This document shows positions 54,651 through 64,000 of a stretch of 64,000 bases of DNA, one piece after another. Positions within the stretch are counted from its first letter, which is position 1; each line of letters begins with the position of its first letter. This DNA is from Gliomastix tumulicola (Eukaryota; Ascomycota; Sordariomycetes; Hypocreales; Bionectriaceae): the NCBI GenBank assembly GCA_001599755.1, contig BCHX01000005.1, positions 2,352,409-2,416,408 of the forward strand, read 5' to 3'. The notes below the pieces were generated by a model. It did no database searches. It saw only the letters and a program-made list of their open reading frames with translations, and had not been told where the DNA came from. Position numbers and translations under genes: made by a program.

Positions 54651-55270
54651 ACGCTGGCAGACAGTGGACAGACGGTGGGCTGGTACTTGCGGTAGTGGGC
54701 TGCAGGTGGATACCTCACTGACCACAGTGGCGCATCCGTTTGCTCCTCTATGCCTGTTCCGGCCTAGCGCGACATGGTCGAGGCCAATGACTGAGGGGTG
54801 GCGAAGGTGGTGGAGCCCGGTCTCCCTGCCGTTCATTGGCTGCTTCCGTCCGCTCCTGGACCTGACCCCAACCAACAAAAGACCCCGTTGTCCGTCATGC
54901 CCCGACTCTTCATGTTCTCTCCCGCCCTCCTTTCCTTTACAGAACCTGATCTTATTGACTCCTCCTCTCTCCCTCTCGAACCGCAATCCCACCACCACCA
55001 CCACCACTCCCACCAACCACGAGCGTCCGCAACAAATAATCATTCAATGTTATTAGAATCATAAACCACTCTTCCTCCATATTCTTTTCCCACGTCTCGA
55101 CTTCTTGCTCCGTTTTTGGCGATATTTCCCTCGCTCCCCACGATCCGTTGTGTCGCATAATCGCTCTGCCTCAAATCAAGCTTTGCCACCCGGGCCACCC
55201 AACCGTTGACCATCACTTGGTTACATCCAACGCCAACCAACACTGCTGAGACCTCTCTGCTCGATCGACC

Positions 55271-55918
55271 ATGGCTTCATACTACAACTTCGGCGCCCCT
55301 AGCCATCCAACACCTGCTCCCTCCCACAATGGCCACGGTCGCAACCGCCGCACGCAGCGCCTGTCGGTGTCGCAGAATTCGCAGAGGCAGCAGTTCCGGA
55401 CCGTGCGAACCATGAAGGAGCTGAGCGAGACGAATTCAGTAGCCAACTTCCGCATGAAGTTCGAGGCCGTCCGTTCCTTCGACCTGGAAGACGATATGGA
55501 GTTCTGCCCCAATCTCCTGACCGACAACGATGTGAGTCACTCACCACCACTGGCCTCCGTCATGTTGGACTGGGTGTTCCTAACCGCTTCGTTGCCTGCA
55601 CAGCTCAGCTCCATCTCCAGCGCGTCTGAGCGTTCCTCCCTGGCCAGCAACTCTCCCCAGTCGTCGCCGACACAACAACCTCAGCAGACCGTCCCCCCTG
55701 GCTTCTCCCTCAACTCGTCGTCCCCACCCTTCATTCCGCCAGCCAGCTTCCACCCTGGCATCTCCCCTCCCATCAGCCACAAGCTGCACCAGCCTGCGGC
55801 TACTCGAGGACGTAACGCCATTCCCATTATCAACCCTGCCACCGGCATCACCATGTCCAGCCCGCCGCCTTCCGTATCGCCCGCCAAGATGCAGCACTCC
55901 ATGGGTCGACGATGGTAA
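55271..55918 (+). CDS. Conserved small ascomycete protein, function unknown
   Basis: Exons 55271-55531 and 55604-55918 (72-nt intron, GTGAGT donor, CTAAC branch, CAG acceptor) encode 191 residues. The N-terminal half carries blocks that I recognise as recurrent in mould genomes: RRTQRLSVSQNSQRQQFRTV, MKELSETNSVANFRMKFEAV, and SFDLEDDMEFCPNLLTDND. The second half is Ser/Pro-rich, disordered, with SP sites (SPPPSVSPAK) and ends SMGRRW. The intron length is a multiple of three and contains no stop, so retention would add 24 residues. No catalytic motif; possibly a kinase-regulated adaptor, which is a guess. It has a very long upstream non-coding region. Confidence 0.8.
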   Translation: MASYYNFGAPSHPTPAPSHNGHGRNRRTQRLSVSQNSQRQQFRTVRTMKELSETNSVANFRMKFEAVRSFDLEDDMEFCPNLLTDNDVSHSPPLASVMLDWVFLTASLPAQLSSISSASERSSLASNSPQSSPTQQPQQTVPPGFSLNSSSPPFIPPASFHPGISPPISHKLHQPAATRGRNAIPIINPATGITMSSPPPSVSPAKMQHSMGRRW

Positions 55919-57807
55919 GCAGGTCGCGTGACGGATGGCGAATACCACCGTCGTCCGTCACCGGCCTGCTCCTGTCGGAGATGATGCCAGTGCATCTTCT
56001 GACCTGTAAACATACTGTCCAATCTTCTTCAGCTGTTCATCTTGGCGGGTCTTAGTACGACAAGGGCGAGAGCAATGGAAGCGGCATCCTGTTCTTTTTG
56101 CGGGCTGGGTCTCCTCGATTGATTTCTTTTGGCGCGCGCTGCTTGACGCAACCCGCCAATTATTATCTCAACACGACTTATCTCCTTCACCTCTTCACGG
56201 AATCTGTATAAACATGCTTAATCGACAAATACCCCCTGTTTTTACCGACAAAGATTTCACTCCGAGGATAATACAAGGCGCAGCACGAGAAAGATGATAC
56301 CACTTCCTTTGTTTTTTCTTTTTCTTGCCCCTTTTTCGGATCGCCTCCCACACATTATACTGTATCTTTCCGGGAGCCGATACCCGCCTTCGCAAGATGA
56401 GGCTGTCTGGCTCTAGATTGGCGTTTGGTCACGGATTACTTCCTTTTTTGATCTTTTATTGTTTGCATTTTTTTGTTCAGAAGCATTGCATCGGTGTCGA
56501 CTTTATGGCAGGGCTTGGGTTTGACCGGAATGTTGGCATGCATTCCGTTTTTGTCCACGAACACAGCGCGGGTGCGGTTCTGGTTGTCTGAAACATCCCC
56601 TTTCACCAACCAACCGCCAAAAAACACAACAAACGGTCAATGGTCATGGCGGTCATGGATTGATGAAATCATTAAAGAGAAAAAGAACACATAGAGGGNG
56701 TTGCTTTCTTTGTTGGGTAGCGAGGGTCTGCAAGGGTTTTTTGTCTGGTCAACAGCTGGGAAAGTTCTATTATGGCTGTGGTTGGTTCAAGGCGAGCGAT
56801 TCATGATTTGGCTCATCATCTACGGGAAAGCTGGAATCTTGGTGGTTTTGTTTTTTTTAACTTGGGAAACGTATCGGAGTTGTCTGGGGAAGGGTGTGTT
56901 CTGCGATGATCCCCCTTCTTTCTTCCCTCTTCTTCCTTTTTTTTATTCTACAACCGAATGGGAACAAACCTGGTCAAACTGGCCAGTTTACTTTCTACTC
57001 TCTTTGTACCTATCTGATGGGGGTTCTCGTGTGCAATGCCCTGTTTTATTGTGGCTGTTGGCATGTTTGGGTCTGGAATGAGGCGTGCATTTGGAGCCGT
57101 GGAATGATACGATACCGAGTTGTTTTGCTGGGGGGAATGGGATGACCTGTGTTTAGCTTTTGTAAATTGGCAATATCTGATGATATCTGCCCTTCGAGAA
57201 TATACGATATCTCACCGTCAAAATATCCGTCTCATCCGTTTGGCAATGTGACGTGTCTCATATCCCACGGGATCCGGAACCACCACACAGCAGAGAGCAA
57301 GCCACACACGCCACGATAACCATATATGTCTTTAAGCTTAAAGCGACCGACGATGACACCCTCATAAGGTGCTCGGTGACTATTTATGAAATGATTCTTG
57401 GTCAATGGTTTTCCTCTAGCCTTCCGTCCGCCCTCCGTCCCTGTGGAACTCGTCCAAACAGATCGAGGGCATTGCGAATCGGCCTCCACATATTCATGAC
57501 GTCAACTGCAACTTCGATGCCCTCAGCGCAAAACCGATGGGGCAGACCGAGGATCAAACGAGAGCCCGGGTGAGTTCTTCCTGCCAGGTAGTTACAAGTT
57601 ATGGGACGCTGGAGAGTCGTCATTGTCGCGATTGAGCTCCGAGCAGGAGGGGGGGGAAGGGAGGGAGGTGGTATAAATACTTGTGTTGGTTCCCCAAGTT
57701 GGCCTCGTCGTTCCTCGGTTGAAAGAACATACAACCCTGTATACTATATTGTACTCCTATCCGAGCTGGGACGAATTTTAAAGACGAATTGGGAAAATAT
57801 TGTCAAC
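55919..57807. other. 1.9-kb intergenic, includes one ambiguous base
   Basis: T-rich DNA between two plus-strand genes, with an unresolved base n at 56699. Open frames reach 126 codons but look random and hydrophobic only through T-rich codons. The promoter of the following gene lies at the right end. Confidence 0.45.
57672..57679 (+). promoter_or_regulatory. TATA box upstream of the small mitochondrial protein gene
   Basis: TATAAATA, 129-136 nt upstream of the ATG at 57808, in a G-rich surrounding; a plausible core promoter. Confidence 0.45.
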
Positions 57808-58213
57808 ATGACGCTCTTCCGAACTGTTACTACCACGCAGACGATGCGCGCGGCTGGCCGTGTCGCCGTCGGACGAGCTGCGCCCCTCTCGACAACCACT
57901 GGCCGTCTCGGTCTCAAGGAATCAACATCCCGTATGTCACACAACACATATATATCATCATCAAAGAAACCCAACGAGCCAATTGGAGGACTAACGCTTT
58001 CCTACTCAAGAAACAGATGGTGTCGACTACCACAAGCACAAGGTCGACTCGGTCGAGAAGCAGAAGAAGGGTGAGGGCCACTGGAAGGCGGAGCTCGCGT
58101 CCGACAGCGAGGAGGCCGTCAGGGCAGATCGGACTCCCGGTGGACCTGATGAGACGGCACGATTGCAGGAGCAGGCGAAGAGGGCCGCTGAGGCAGAGAG
58201 AAGGGGTTCATAA
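57808..58213 (+). CDS. Small mitochondrial protein, conserved in fungi
   Basis: Exons 57808-57931 and 58011-58213 (79-nt intron, GTATGT donor, GACTAACGC branch) encode about 108 residues. The N-terminus (MTLFRTVTTTQTMRAAGRVA) is rich in Arg, Thr and Ala and lacks acidic residues, as a mitochondrial presequence does. The mature part, DYHKHKVDSVEKQKKGEGHW then KAELASDSEEAVRADR, is a conserved hydrophilic helical motif found in small mould proteins; I know no function. A second acceptor six bases downstream (58015-58016) keeps frame, so two isoforms differing by two residues are possible. An LEA-like or stress-related role is sometimes suggested for such sequences, but nothing here proves it. 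Confidence 0.75.
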
Positions 58214-58625
58214 GTTTGCTTGATAGCTTGTGAGAGGGTTCAATTTTGAAGGTGTCACAGTCCCTTCCAGCACTACCACATCTATTTGTTCACCACCCAC
58301 ACCACTTGACGATAATATGCTACAACATACAACTGGAAATACATCAGATGTATATATTATTCAACCTCAAAACCAAACTGTATGCAGAAAGAGTCTCCAA
58401 TACGTGTCAATCGGCATCATAAAGAAGTCCATGACGATGCTCCAGGGTAGGCATCTCGGACCTCCGAGAAGCGGACCGGAAATTCGGCCCTCTTATCGAT
58501 AAAGCTACAAACCTCGACTTTCACCTCCCCTCGGCCAAATCAAGCGTCGACCGCCCGCGCTCCCACCAACCTCAATCCCTCGAAACCACCGAAACACGGC
58601 ACACTGGCCGCCATCTCCGGAACCG
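58214..58625. other. Intergenic, small mitochondrial protein / SAM carrier
   Basis: 412 nt in tandem orientation; the right part is pyrimidine- and A/C-rich leader. No gene. Confidence 0.5.
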
Positions 58626-59555
58626 ATGGCCACCGGCCTGCATTCTCCCCGACCAATTGAACCCCCCTCCTCGAAAACCCCGACCATGTCCTCCCCCCCC
58701 CAAGCGGCGGCGGCGGCGGCGGTAGTAGCGCCACCGCCCGTCTTCCGCACCGCCCTCCTCGCAGGCGCCCTCGCCGGCACCACCGTCGACCTCTCCCTCT
58801 TCCCGCTCGACACCCTCAAGACGCGCCTCCAGTCCTCCGCGGGCTTCTTCCCCGCGGGCGGCTTCTCGGGCATCTACCGGGGCGTGGGCTCCGCGGTCGT
58901 CGGGTCCGCACCGGGCGCTTCTTTTTTCTTCTGCACGTACGAAGGGGTAAAACACCTCCTCGGCCGCCCGGACGACGCGACGACACACATGCTGGCGGGA
59001 AGCGCGGGCGAGGTCGCCGCGTGCTCGGTGCGCGTGCCCACCGAGGTCGTCAAGCAGCGCGCGCAGGCCGGGCTGCACGGCGGGCGGAGCATCCTCGCGC
59101 TGCAGGCGATCCTCAGCCGGTACAGCACGTCCGGCCTGGGCGCCGTGTGGCGTGAGCTCTACCGCGGCTGGGGCATCACCGTCTTCCGCGAGGTCCCCTT
59201 CACCATGATCCAGTTCCCCATCTGGGAGGCGCTCAAGGCCTGGGGCCGGCGGCGACCGGGCAACAGTAGTCGTGGTGGGAAGGACGTCTCGGCCGTCGAG
59301 AGCGGGCTGTACGGCAGCGTCGCGGGTGGCATCGCCGCGGGGCTGACGACCCCGCTGGACGTGCTCAAGACGAGGGTCATGCTCTCGGAGCGCCGCGTGT
59401 CTGTGTCGCAGGTGTTTACGCAGATTGCGCGCAACGAGGGTGTCAAGCCGTTCTTTGCGGGCTTCGCGCCGAGGGTGACGTGGATATCGATCGGGGGAGC
59501 GATATTCCTGGGGAGTTACCAGTCCGTCGTCAACTTCATGAACAGTGCTACATAA
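58626..59555 (+). CDS. sam5: Mitochondrial S-adenosylmethionine carrier (Sam5/Pet8)
   Basis: A single exon of 309 codons with three carrier repeats: FPLDTLKTRLQ, VPTEVVKQRAQ and TPLDVLKTRVM are the P-x-D/E-x-x-K/R signatures. Blocks diagnostic for the SAM carrier are IYRGVGSAVVGSAPGASFFF, the GEVAACSVRVPTEVVKQR pairing, GWGITVFREVPFTMIQFPIW and the AGGIAAGLTTPLDVLKT end. The protein imports S-adenosylmethionine into the matrix in exchange for S-adenosylhomocysteine, feeding methylation of RNA, protein and coenzyme Q as well as biotin and lipoate synthesis. The N-terminal extension of about 40 residues is Pro/Ala-rich; the second Met (58686) is an alternative start. It is convergent with the WDR48-type gene. 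Confidence 0.92.
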   Translation: MATGLHSPRPIEPPSSKTPTMSSPPQAAAAAAVVAPPPVFRTALLAGALAGTTVDLSLFPLDTLKTRLQSSAGFFPAGGFSGIYRGVGSAVVGSAPGASFFFCTYEGVKHLLGRPDDATTHMLAGSAGEVAACSVRVPTEVVKQRAQAGLHGGRSILALQAILSRYSTSGLGAVWRELYRGWGITVFREVPFTMIQFPIWEALKAWGRRRPGNSSRGGKDVSAVESGLYGSVAGGIAAGLTTPLDVLKTRVMLSERRVSVSQVFTQIARNEGVKPFFAGFAPRVTWISIGGAIFLGSYQSVVNFMNSAT

Positions 59556-59976
59556 GAGTAGCCAGACTCAATCTGGGCCCTTGACTGCTCGCTGCGACTC
59601 GAAAGACACGCATAGAGCACGCGACACAGGCATTCGACGAGAGACGCAAACTTTTACTATCTTGAAGGTGGTCGGCCGTTGACTGTATTTCGCCAATGGC
59701 TACGACCAATGACCTCCTTGTAACAATACTGTCTCGATTCAACAGCACCGCCCATATAAACATGTAGAAACACTGTATCAACTCAACGCCGAGCCGTCGG
59801 CACAGCATAAACACCAACGAGACCAAGCTAGACTAATAATGTAAAACAACAATTCCACCACCTCACCCTCAAACGTTCGTTCATGTCGCTGGAACGAAAG
59901 TATTATATACATGTGTGCCAGGACGATCTTTGGTCAAACGTGATCACAGCGATCACTCCTCGGTGAAGTTTCTTGC
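59556..59976. other. Convergent 3' region, SAM carrier / WDR48-type gene
   Basis: 421 nt between facing stop codons, AT-richer, with polyadenylation-like sequences; no gene. Confidence 0.5.
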
Positions 59977-62900
59977 TTAGGCTGTCGGCCCTGGAAGTGG
60001 TGCAGCGTTGGGATCAGCCGCCGCCGATGGTTCCTGCGAGGGCGTCGGTTCTGGGGCTGGCGTCGGTTCCGGAACGGCGATAGGCTTGATCTCCTTGCGG
60101 CCATTCGCCTTGTAGTGCAGGGCAATGTCGTTACCACCTTTCCAAACGTGCGTTCGGAGCGTTGCCAAACTCATCAGGGGGTCCAACAGCTGGCGTCGTC
60201 TTCGTTAGCAAACTCTTGCAGTGATAAGTCAGAGACGGTATAACATACCTGGTCGTTACAATACAGCTCGAGGTACTCCTCAGGCTTAAGAGCATCGGCC
60301 TGTGGCTCTTCCTCAGGGGCTTCAATTCGCTCCGCCACGTAGGAGAGAATCTTCCTCACTCGGAGCATACGGTTCGCGTTCAGCCTGTTGTTGCCATCGG
60401 CGGCTGCAATCGCCGGAAGGTTGTCGAGAGGGTGCAGCACAAACGAGATCTTGACGGGGTCCTTGTACGGCGTCTGGTTCTGCAACAAGAGATGCCCCAG
60501 CCACATGGGCCCCTTCTGCTCGATGGCATCGGCGTCCTTCCCAACGCTCTCTACCGTCCCCTGGTAGATATTAGCACTGCCACCAGAGGTCTCCTCCTGG
60601 ATGATGACCTTGGTGTTCGGGGGCAGTTTGAGAACCGGAGTTTCGCTCGGTAGGCTGGGTGTGAGTCGAGTCTCAACAACCTTGTGAGGGAACTCTGTGA
60701 GGTTTCGTTCATAGTCCTGGTGGATCTTTTGAACCGCACCGTAGAAATTGTCCTCGACCTCCTTCTCGTGATTTGAGGACGACTCTGACTCTTCCGCCTT
60801 CTCGTCAACCACGGCAGGTTTCTCAGGGGCCGTCGTTGACGCTGACCGCCCGAGCTTCTTAGTGCCGAACGACATGCGAAACTTCTTGCCAAAAGCCGTC
60901 GTCGGAGATTTCGCATTGTCCCCAGCCTTGTCCTTGTCCTTGTCCTTGTCTTTGTCCTTGCCCTTGTCGCCCGAGCCCTCAGCCGGGGTCTTCGGGTCTG
61001 CAGCATCCGGTGCTGGGGTCGCTGGCGTCCCGGCCGGCTTCTGACCGCTATCGGCAGGTCCTATGCTGCTCGTGAAGTAGTCATCCCTGTCCGTTGGGCG
61101 CGGGCTCGTTGCTGACTTGCGCTTCTCTGAAGGACTCATGGGACTTGTCGCAAAGCCGCCTTCCCCAGAAGCCGAGAGGGCGGTGTTGGGTGCTGGCGTT
61201 GCGAGACCGATGCCAAAGCCAGGAGTCACGGGGTTCAGCTGATTGCCATTAGCCCTCGGTGTTGTGACCGCCTCCGTCGACTCGAAGCTAGTTACGATAG
61301 GCTGAGGGAGTGCGATTGACGTCGGAGCATTGGTACGCAAAGCCACTTGCCTGCTCTCAACGCCCTCGTTGAGCTTGTGTCGGTAGGCTTCGTCTCGCTT
61401 GATCTCCTCGTCGATGAGGTTGGCGAACAAGTACCGCAGAATCCACCTTCCTAGGCTGACTGTATCGATTTCGTTAGCACATGGCAAGTTAGCGTTGGGC
61501 GAATGGGAGTTCGTACTCCTCTGGTCCTCCCTGAACTCAATAGGTTCCTCTAGTTGGAGCTCATCGCCGTAAACCTCGGCGTCGAAGCAGTTGTAAGGCT
61601 CCAGCACGACTGTTAGGTTCCCAGAGCTAACGTCGACTGAACACCACGGGGCTACCGCCTCTCGTGTATTCACTTGCTTCTCTACGTCGTCGAGATGCTG
61701 CTTCCCGTAGCTTTGTATGGGCTTGCACTATAGCGAGGGAGTTAGTCGAGCAACGTCCGATATGCTGTATCATGGCACGTACCTTGATCAGATCCCATAG
61801 TAACACATCGCCGGCTGTATCTAGAGTCAAAACACGCCGTCTGTCATTCAGTAGCTTGTGCTTCAGAAGGCCAAATTGCCCCTCGATGGTCTCGATGGGC
61901 GTCTGGTGAACCGGCTTCACTTCCAGGTCAGGCTGCTCGATCACGAGCTCTAGCGACCTGCTCTGCACGGTCTCTGTGTTGGCCGGCGGCTCGCCATCAA
62001 TGGCTGACCTCGATGGAAACGTGGCGGTGTTGGAGATCCGAAGGATAGACTGAGCAGAGATCTCCTTTGAGTCCTTGTCATCTGACGGCTGGCGAACCCG
62101 CGCAGAGGCGATCGACGCCGTCCGCTGGCGCTTGAAGGCTTCAGGTAGTCGCACGCCCGCATCCATATTGACATCGCTCCAGCAGTTGATGGATGACTGC
62201 TCGGTGCCTGTCCAGATGTGGCCTCCGGCAGCAAGGACCTTGAAGATGGAGGAATGCTCCTGCACAACAGCCAGACTGAGCCCGTCGTCCATGTCGTCTG
62301 TGCCTCCCCGCACATCAGTTTTGGCGACTAGACCCGAGCGGTCGGCACTGTAGAAGACGCCGAGTCGGGGATCATCCGAGTACAAAGACCAGACACTCTC
62401 CTCGTGCATGGTGAAGGTGTAGACACAGCGTCCGCCCTTCACGCTCCACATCTTGATCGTCTTGTCTGAACTAGCACTGAGGATCGTGTCACCGGCATCG
62501 TCGATAAGAATAGAACGGATGTTGTCTAGGTGTCCGACCAGCTTGGAGACCTTCTCGCCAGTCCTCGTGTCGTAGAGCCGTACGGTCTTTGACGGGCCAC
62601 CACACGCTAGGATGTTGCGGCCGACACTCAACGAATAGACGGAGCCCTTCGCCGCGATCTCCTCTCCCTGTACGTCGATCTCGAGCGTTTTCCCTCCGCC
62701 ATTCAAATCCCAGAGACAAATCTTTCGGTCAAGGCCACCCGAAGCGACCCAGTTCGCGCCAGTGTCGGCCGGCGGGCTGGCAACGCGCATGACGTAGTCG
62801 GAGTGCGCGCCGATGGACTGGGCCTCGGCGCCATATTGCGAGTGAGGTCGCCACACCTTGACGGTAAGGTCGGAGGATGCCGTGACGAGGGCGGAGTTGT

Positions 62901-63429
62901 TCTGGGCAAGGACGATGTCGTTGATCCAGCCCATGTGAGCCTGAGTCTGGGCGCGGAGTTGGGTACTCGGTTTGGTCGAAGCCGGGGCGCCACGAGGCGT
63001 GACGAGGTCGCGATTCAGGTCCCAGGCGCACACGATGCCATCTCGACCACCGGAGTATCTGAGTGAGGGAAGAGACACCGGTCAGTAACGTCGCTCGGTT
63101 CGGCAGCTCGGAGAGGGCTTACAGGATGCTGTTCTCGTGATCGACGGCTAGGCCCTGGACACCCAGACGGTGACCGCTGGCCGAGGATTTGGCGTTCTCG
63201 AGCACTAAACACGCATGTTAGCATCGACGTCTAGTCCCTAGTATAATTGCGCAGCCTAATTGACCCCTCGCTCTTGCGTTGAGAGTCCAGGCGAAGTTGC
63301 GGACATCGCGAGGTGCGCGCGGGGTTCGCTCGGGAACGGAAATGGGCATGGCTGGCTCGAGGTGACCCAGACGGTGTTCCACGGCGAGCACTTACCATAG
63401 CTGATTCTTTGGCGTGCTTTCTTCGCCAT
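59977..63429 (-). CDS. bun107: WD40 deubiquitinase cofactor, WDR48/Bun107/Duf1 type
   Basis: Six exons (63396-63429, 63123-63204, 61783-63058, 61517-61727, 60249-61459, 59977-60189) encode 1008 residues. The start MAKKARQRISYVLEN and SGHRLGVQGLAVDHENSILY, restored by splicing across exons 1 to 3, are typical of WDR48. WD blades follow: YSGGRDGIVCAWDL, ALVTASSDLTVKVWR, WVASGGLDRKICLWDL, TILSASSDKTIKMWSV. The C-terminal DUF3337 region has WCSVDVSSGNLTVVLEPYNC, LGRWILRYLFANLIDEEIKR and the final LDPLMSLATLRTHVWKGGND with a ubiquitin-like/SUMO-like end. The family binds and activates Ubp9/USP1/USP12/USP46 deubiquitinases. Between them is a disordered insert with a KDKDKDKDKDK run coded by a hexamer repeat. 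The C-terminus adds a Pro/Glu-rich tail. Confidence 0.93.
60925..60966 (+). repeat. TTGTCC hexamer repeat (coding, Lys-Asp run)
   Basis: Five to six tandem units, one with a substitution, inside exon 5 of the WDR48-type gene; on the coding strand it gives alternating Lys-Asp. Confidence 0.8.
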
Positions 63430-64000
63430 AGCTCAATGAATACCGCGCGTCTCGCAGACAGCGCGCGCACAAAGAGCCTGGAGAGAACGCAGCGGAATAG
63501 TGAGTTGCTTGGTGTTGATGCAGCTACTCAACACTGGAATATTGGCTGTCGGCGGACCTCAACCGAATGGAAGGGATAGTCCAATGGAGAAGTGGACCGC
63601 AGGATGGTGTTCGTCTTGGAAGTGGAAGATACCTTAGTGATAAGTACCTGGTCGCAATGATGTTGTATAGTCTGAGAATGGAGGCCTGTTGGTGAGGCAC
63701 AGCGTAATCTGTGTTGTGATGGGGGTTTACATCGGCCTTTCTACAAATCACTGTTGATTGGTGCTCTTATTATTATCCCTTACCTCATAGCCCTCAGGAT
63801 GGAAGCCAAGGCTCGGACTTCCTGCCAACATCAAGCGGGTGACGGAAGGTCGAATGGTGGTCAGGGTCAGCAATTCCGCACCTGGAAGCCGGGGCCGGTA
63901 CTTGTGGCCTTGGAAAGTGTACAACTTCAGTGGGTATCTGCACGGACCCAATGGCGGGGACCCCGCGTCAAGCTGGTGCTGGTGCTGTTCTTGGTCAGTC
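63430..64000. other. Upstream region of the WDR48-type gene, to window end
   Basis: Promoter-type sequence; a 67-codon minus frame at 63748-63951 has no recognisable features. Any neighbouring gene begins beyond the window. Confidence 0.45.

Larger units (their letters stand above)
50478..55270. other. 4.8-kb stretch with no supported gene
   Basis: The longest gene-free stretch in the window. Frames are short and overlapping, without family signals. It contains a 13-base poly-G run (53806-53818), an 11-bp tandem repeat (54611-54650) and a CCA-repeat-rich leader (54990-55010) before the next gene. It may be extended promoter/5' UTR, non-coding RNA, or decayed sequence. Confidence 0.4.

Noticed and set aside
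54611..54680. Possible CRISPR-like array
   Set aside because: Direct adjacent 11-bp repeats without spacers in a eukaryotic genome; a simple tandem repeat.

Overview
The window looks like nuclear DNA of a filamentous ascomycete (Pezizomycotina, most like Sordariomycetes). The evidence is GC-rich coding sequence with strong third-position G/C, short introns (56 to 182 nt) with GTRNGT donors, CTAAC-type branch points and YAG acceptors, wide regulatory intergenic regions, and a gene set typical of moulds. There is no operon structure. One ambiguous base (n, 56699) and one apparent coding frameshift (about 25776-25795) point to draft-quality assembly.

Left part (1-14800): the 5' part of a DHA1-type MFS exporter, a myo-inositol-type MFS transporter, Bud6/Aip3 (actin/formin polarity factor), Elongator subunit Elp1, and a DUF3984-like fungal protein. 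Middle (14800-35000): a 3.8-kb stretch without supported genes, Ypd1 (histidine phosphotransfer protein of the two-component/HOG pathway), an AKAP7-like 2H phosphoesterase, a single interrupted tRNA gene on the minus strand, a coiled-coil fungal protein, an F-box protein, a degenerate zinc-finger-like protein, and a TilS-like PP-loop ATPase.

Right part (35000-64000): a BTB protein, a His-rich single-pass membrane protein with a repetitive beta-type ectodomain, a six-exon EF-hand mitochondrial ATP-Mg/Pi carrier (Sal1/SCaMC type), cyclin C (Ssn8), a membrane-anchored alpha/beta hydrolase, then a small group formed by a GRDP-type protein and two short lipid-anchor-type proteins that all end in the same kind of Gly/Asp tail. 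A 4.8-kb stretch without supported genes follows, then two small conserved fungal proteins, the mitochondrial S-adenosylmethionine carrier, and a WDR48/Bun107 deubiquitinase cofactor.

Most genes are independent housekeeping units (polarity, tRNA wobble modification, mitochondrial transport, transcription, ubiquitin turnover). The observations most worth following are the GRDP/Gly-tail group (47598-50477), the tRNA gene with an extra insert between D arm and anticodon arm (21722-21862), and a dispersed 57-bp element found at 3719-3775 and 44194-44250. Exon coordinates were set by hand from splice consensus, frame continuity and recalled family alignments; no database search was possible.
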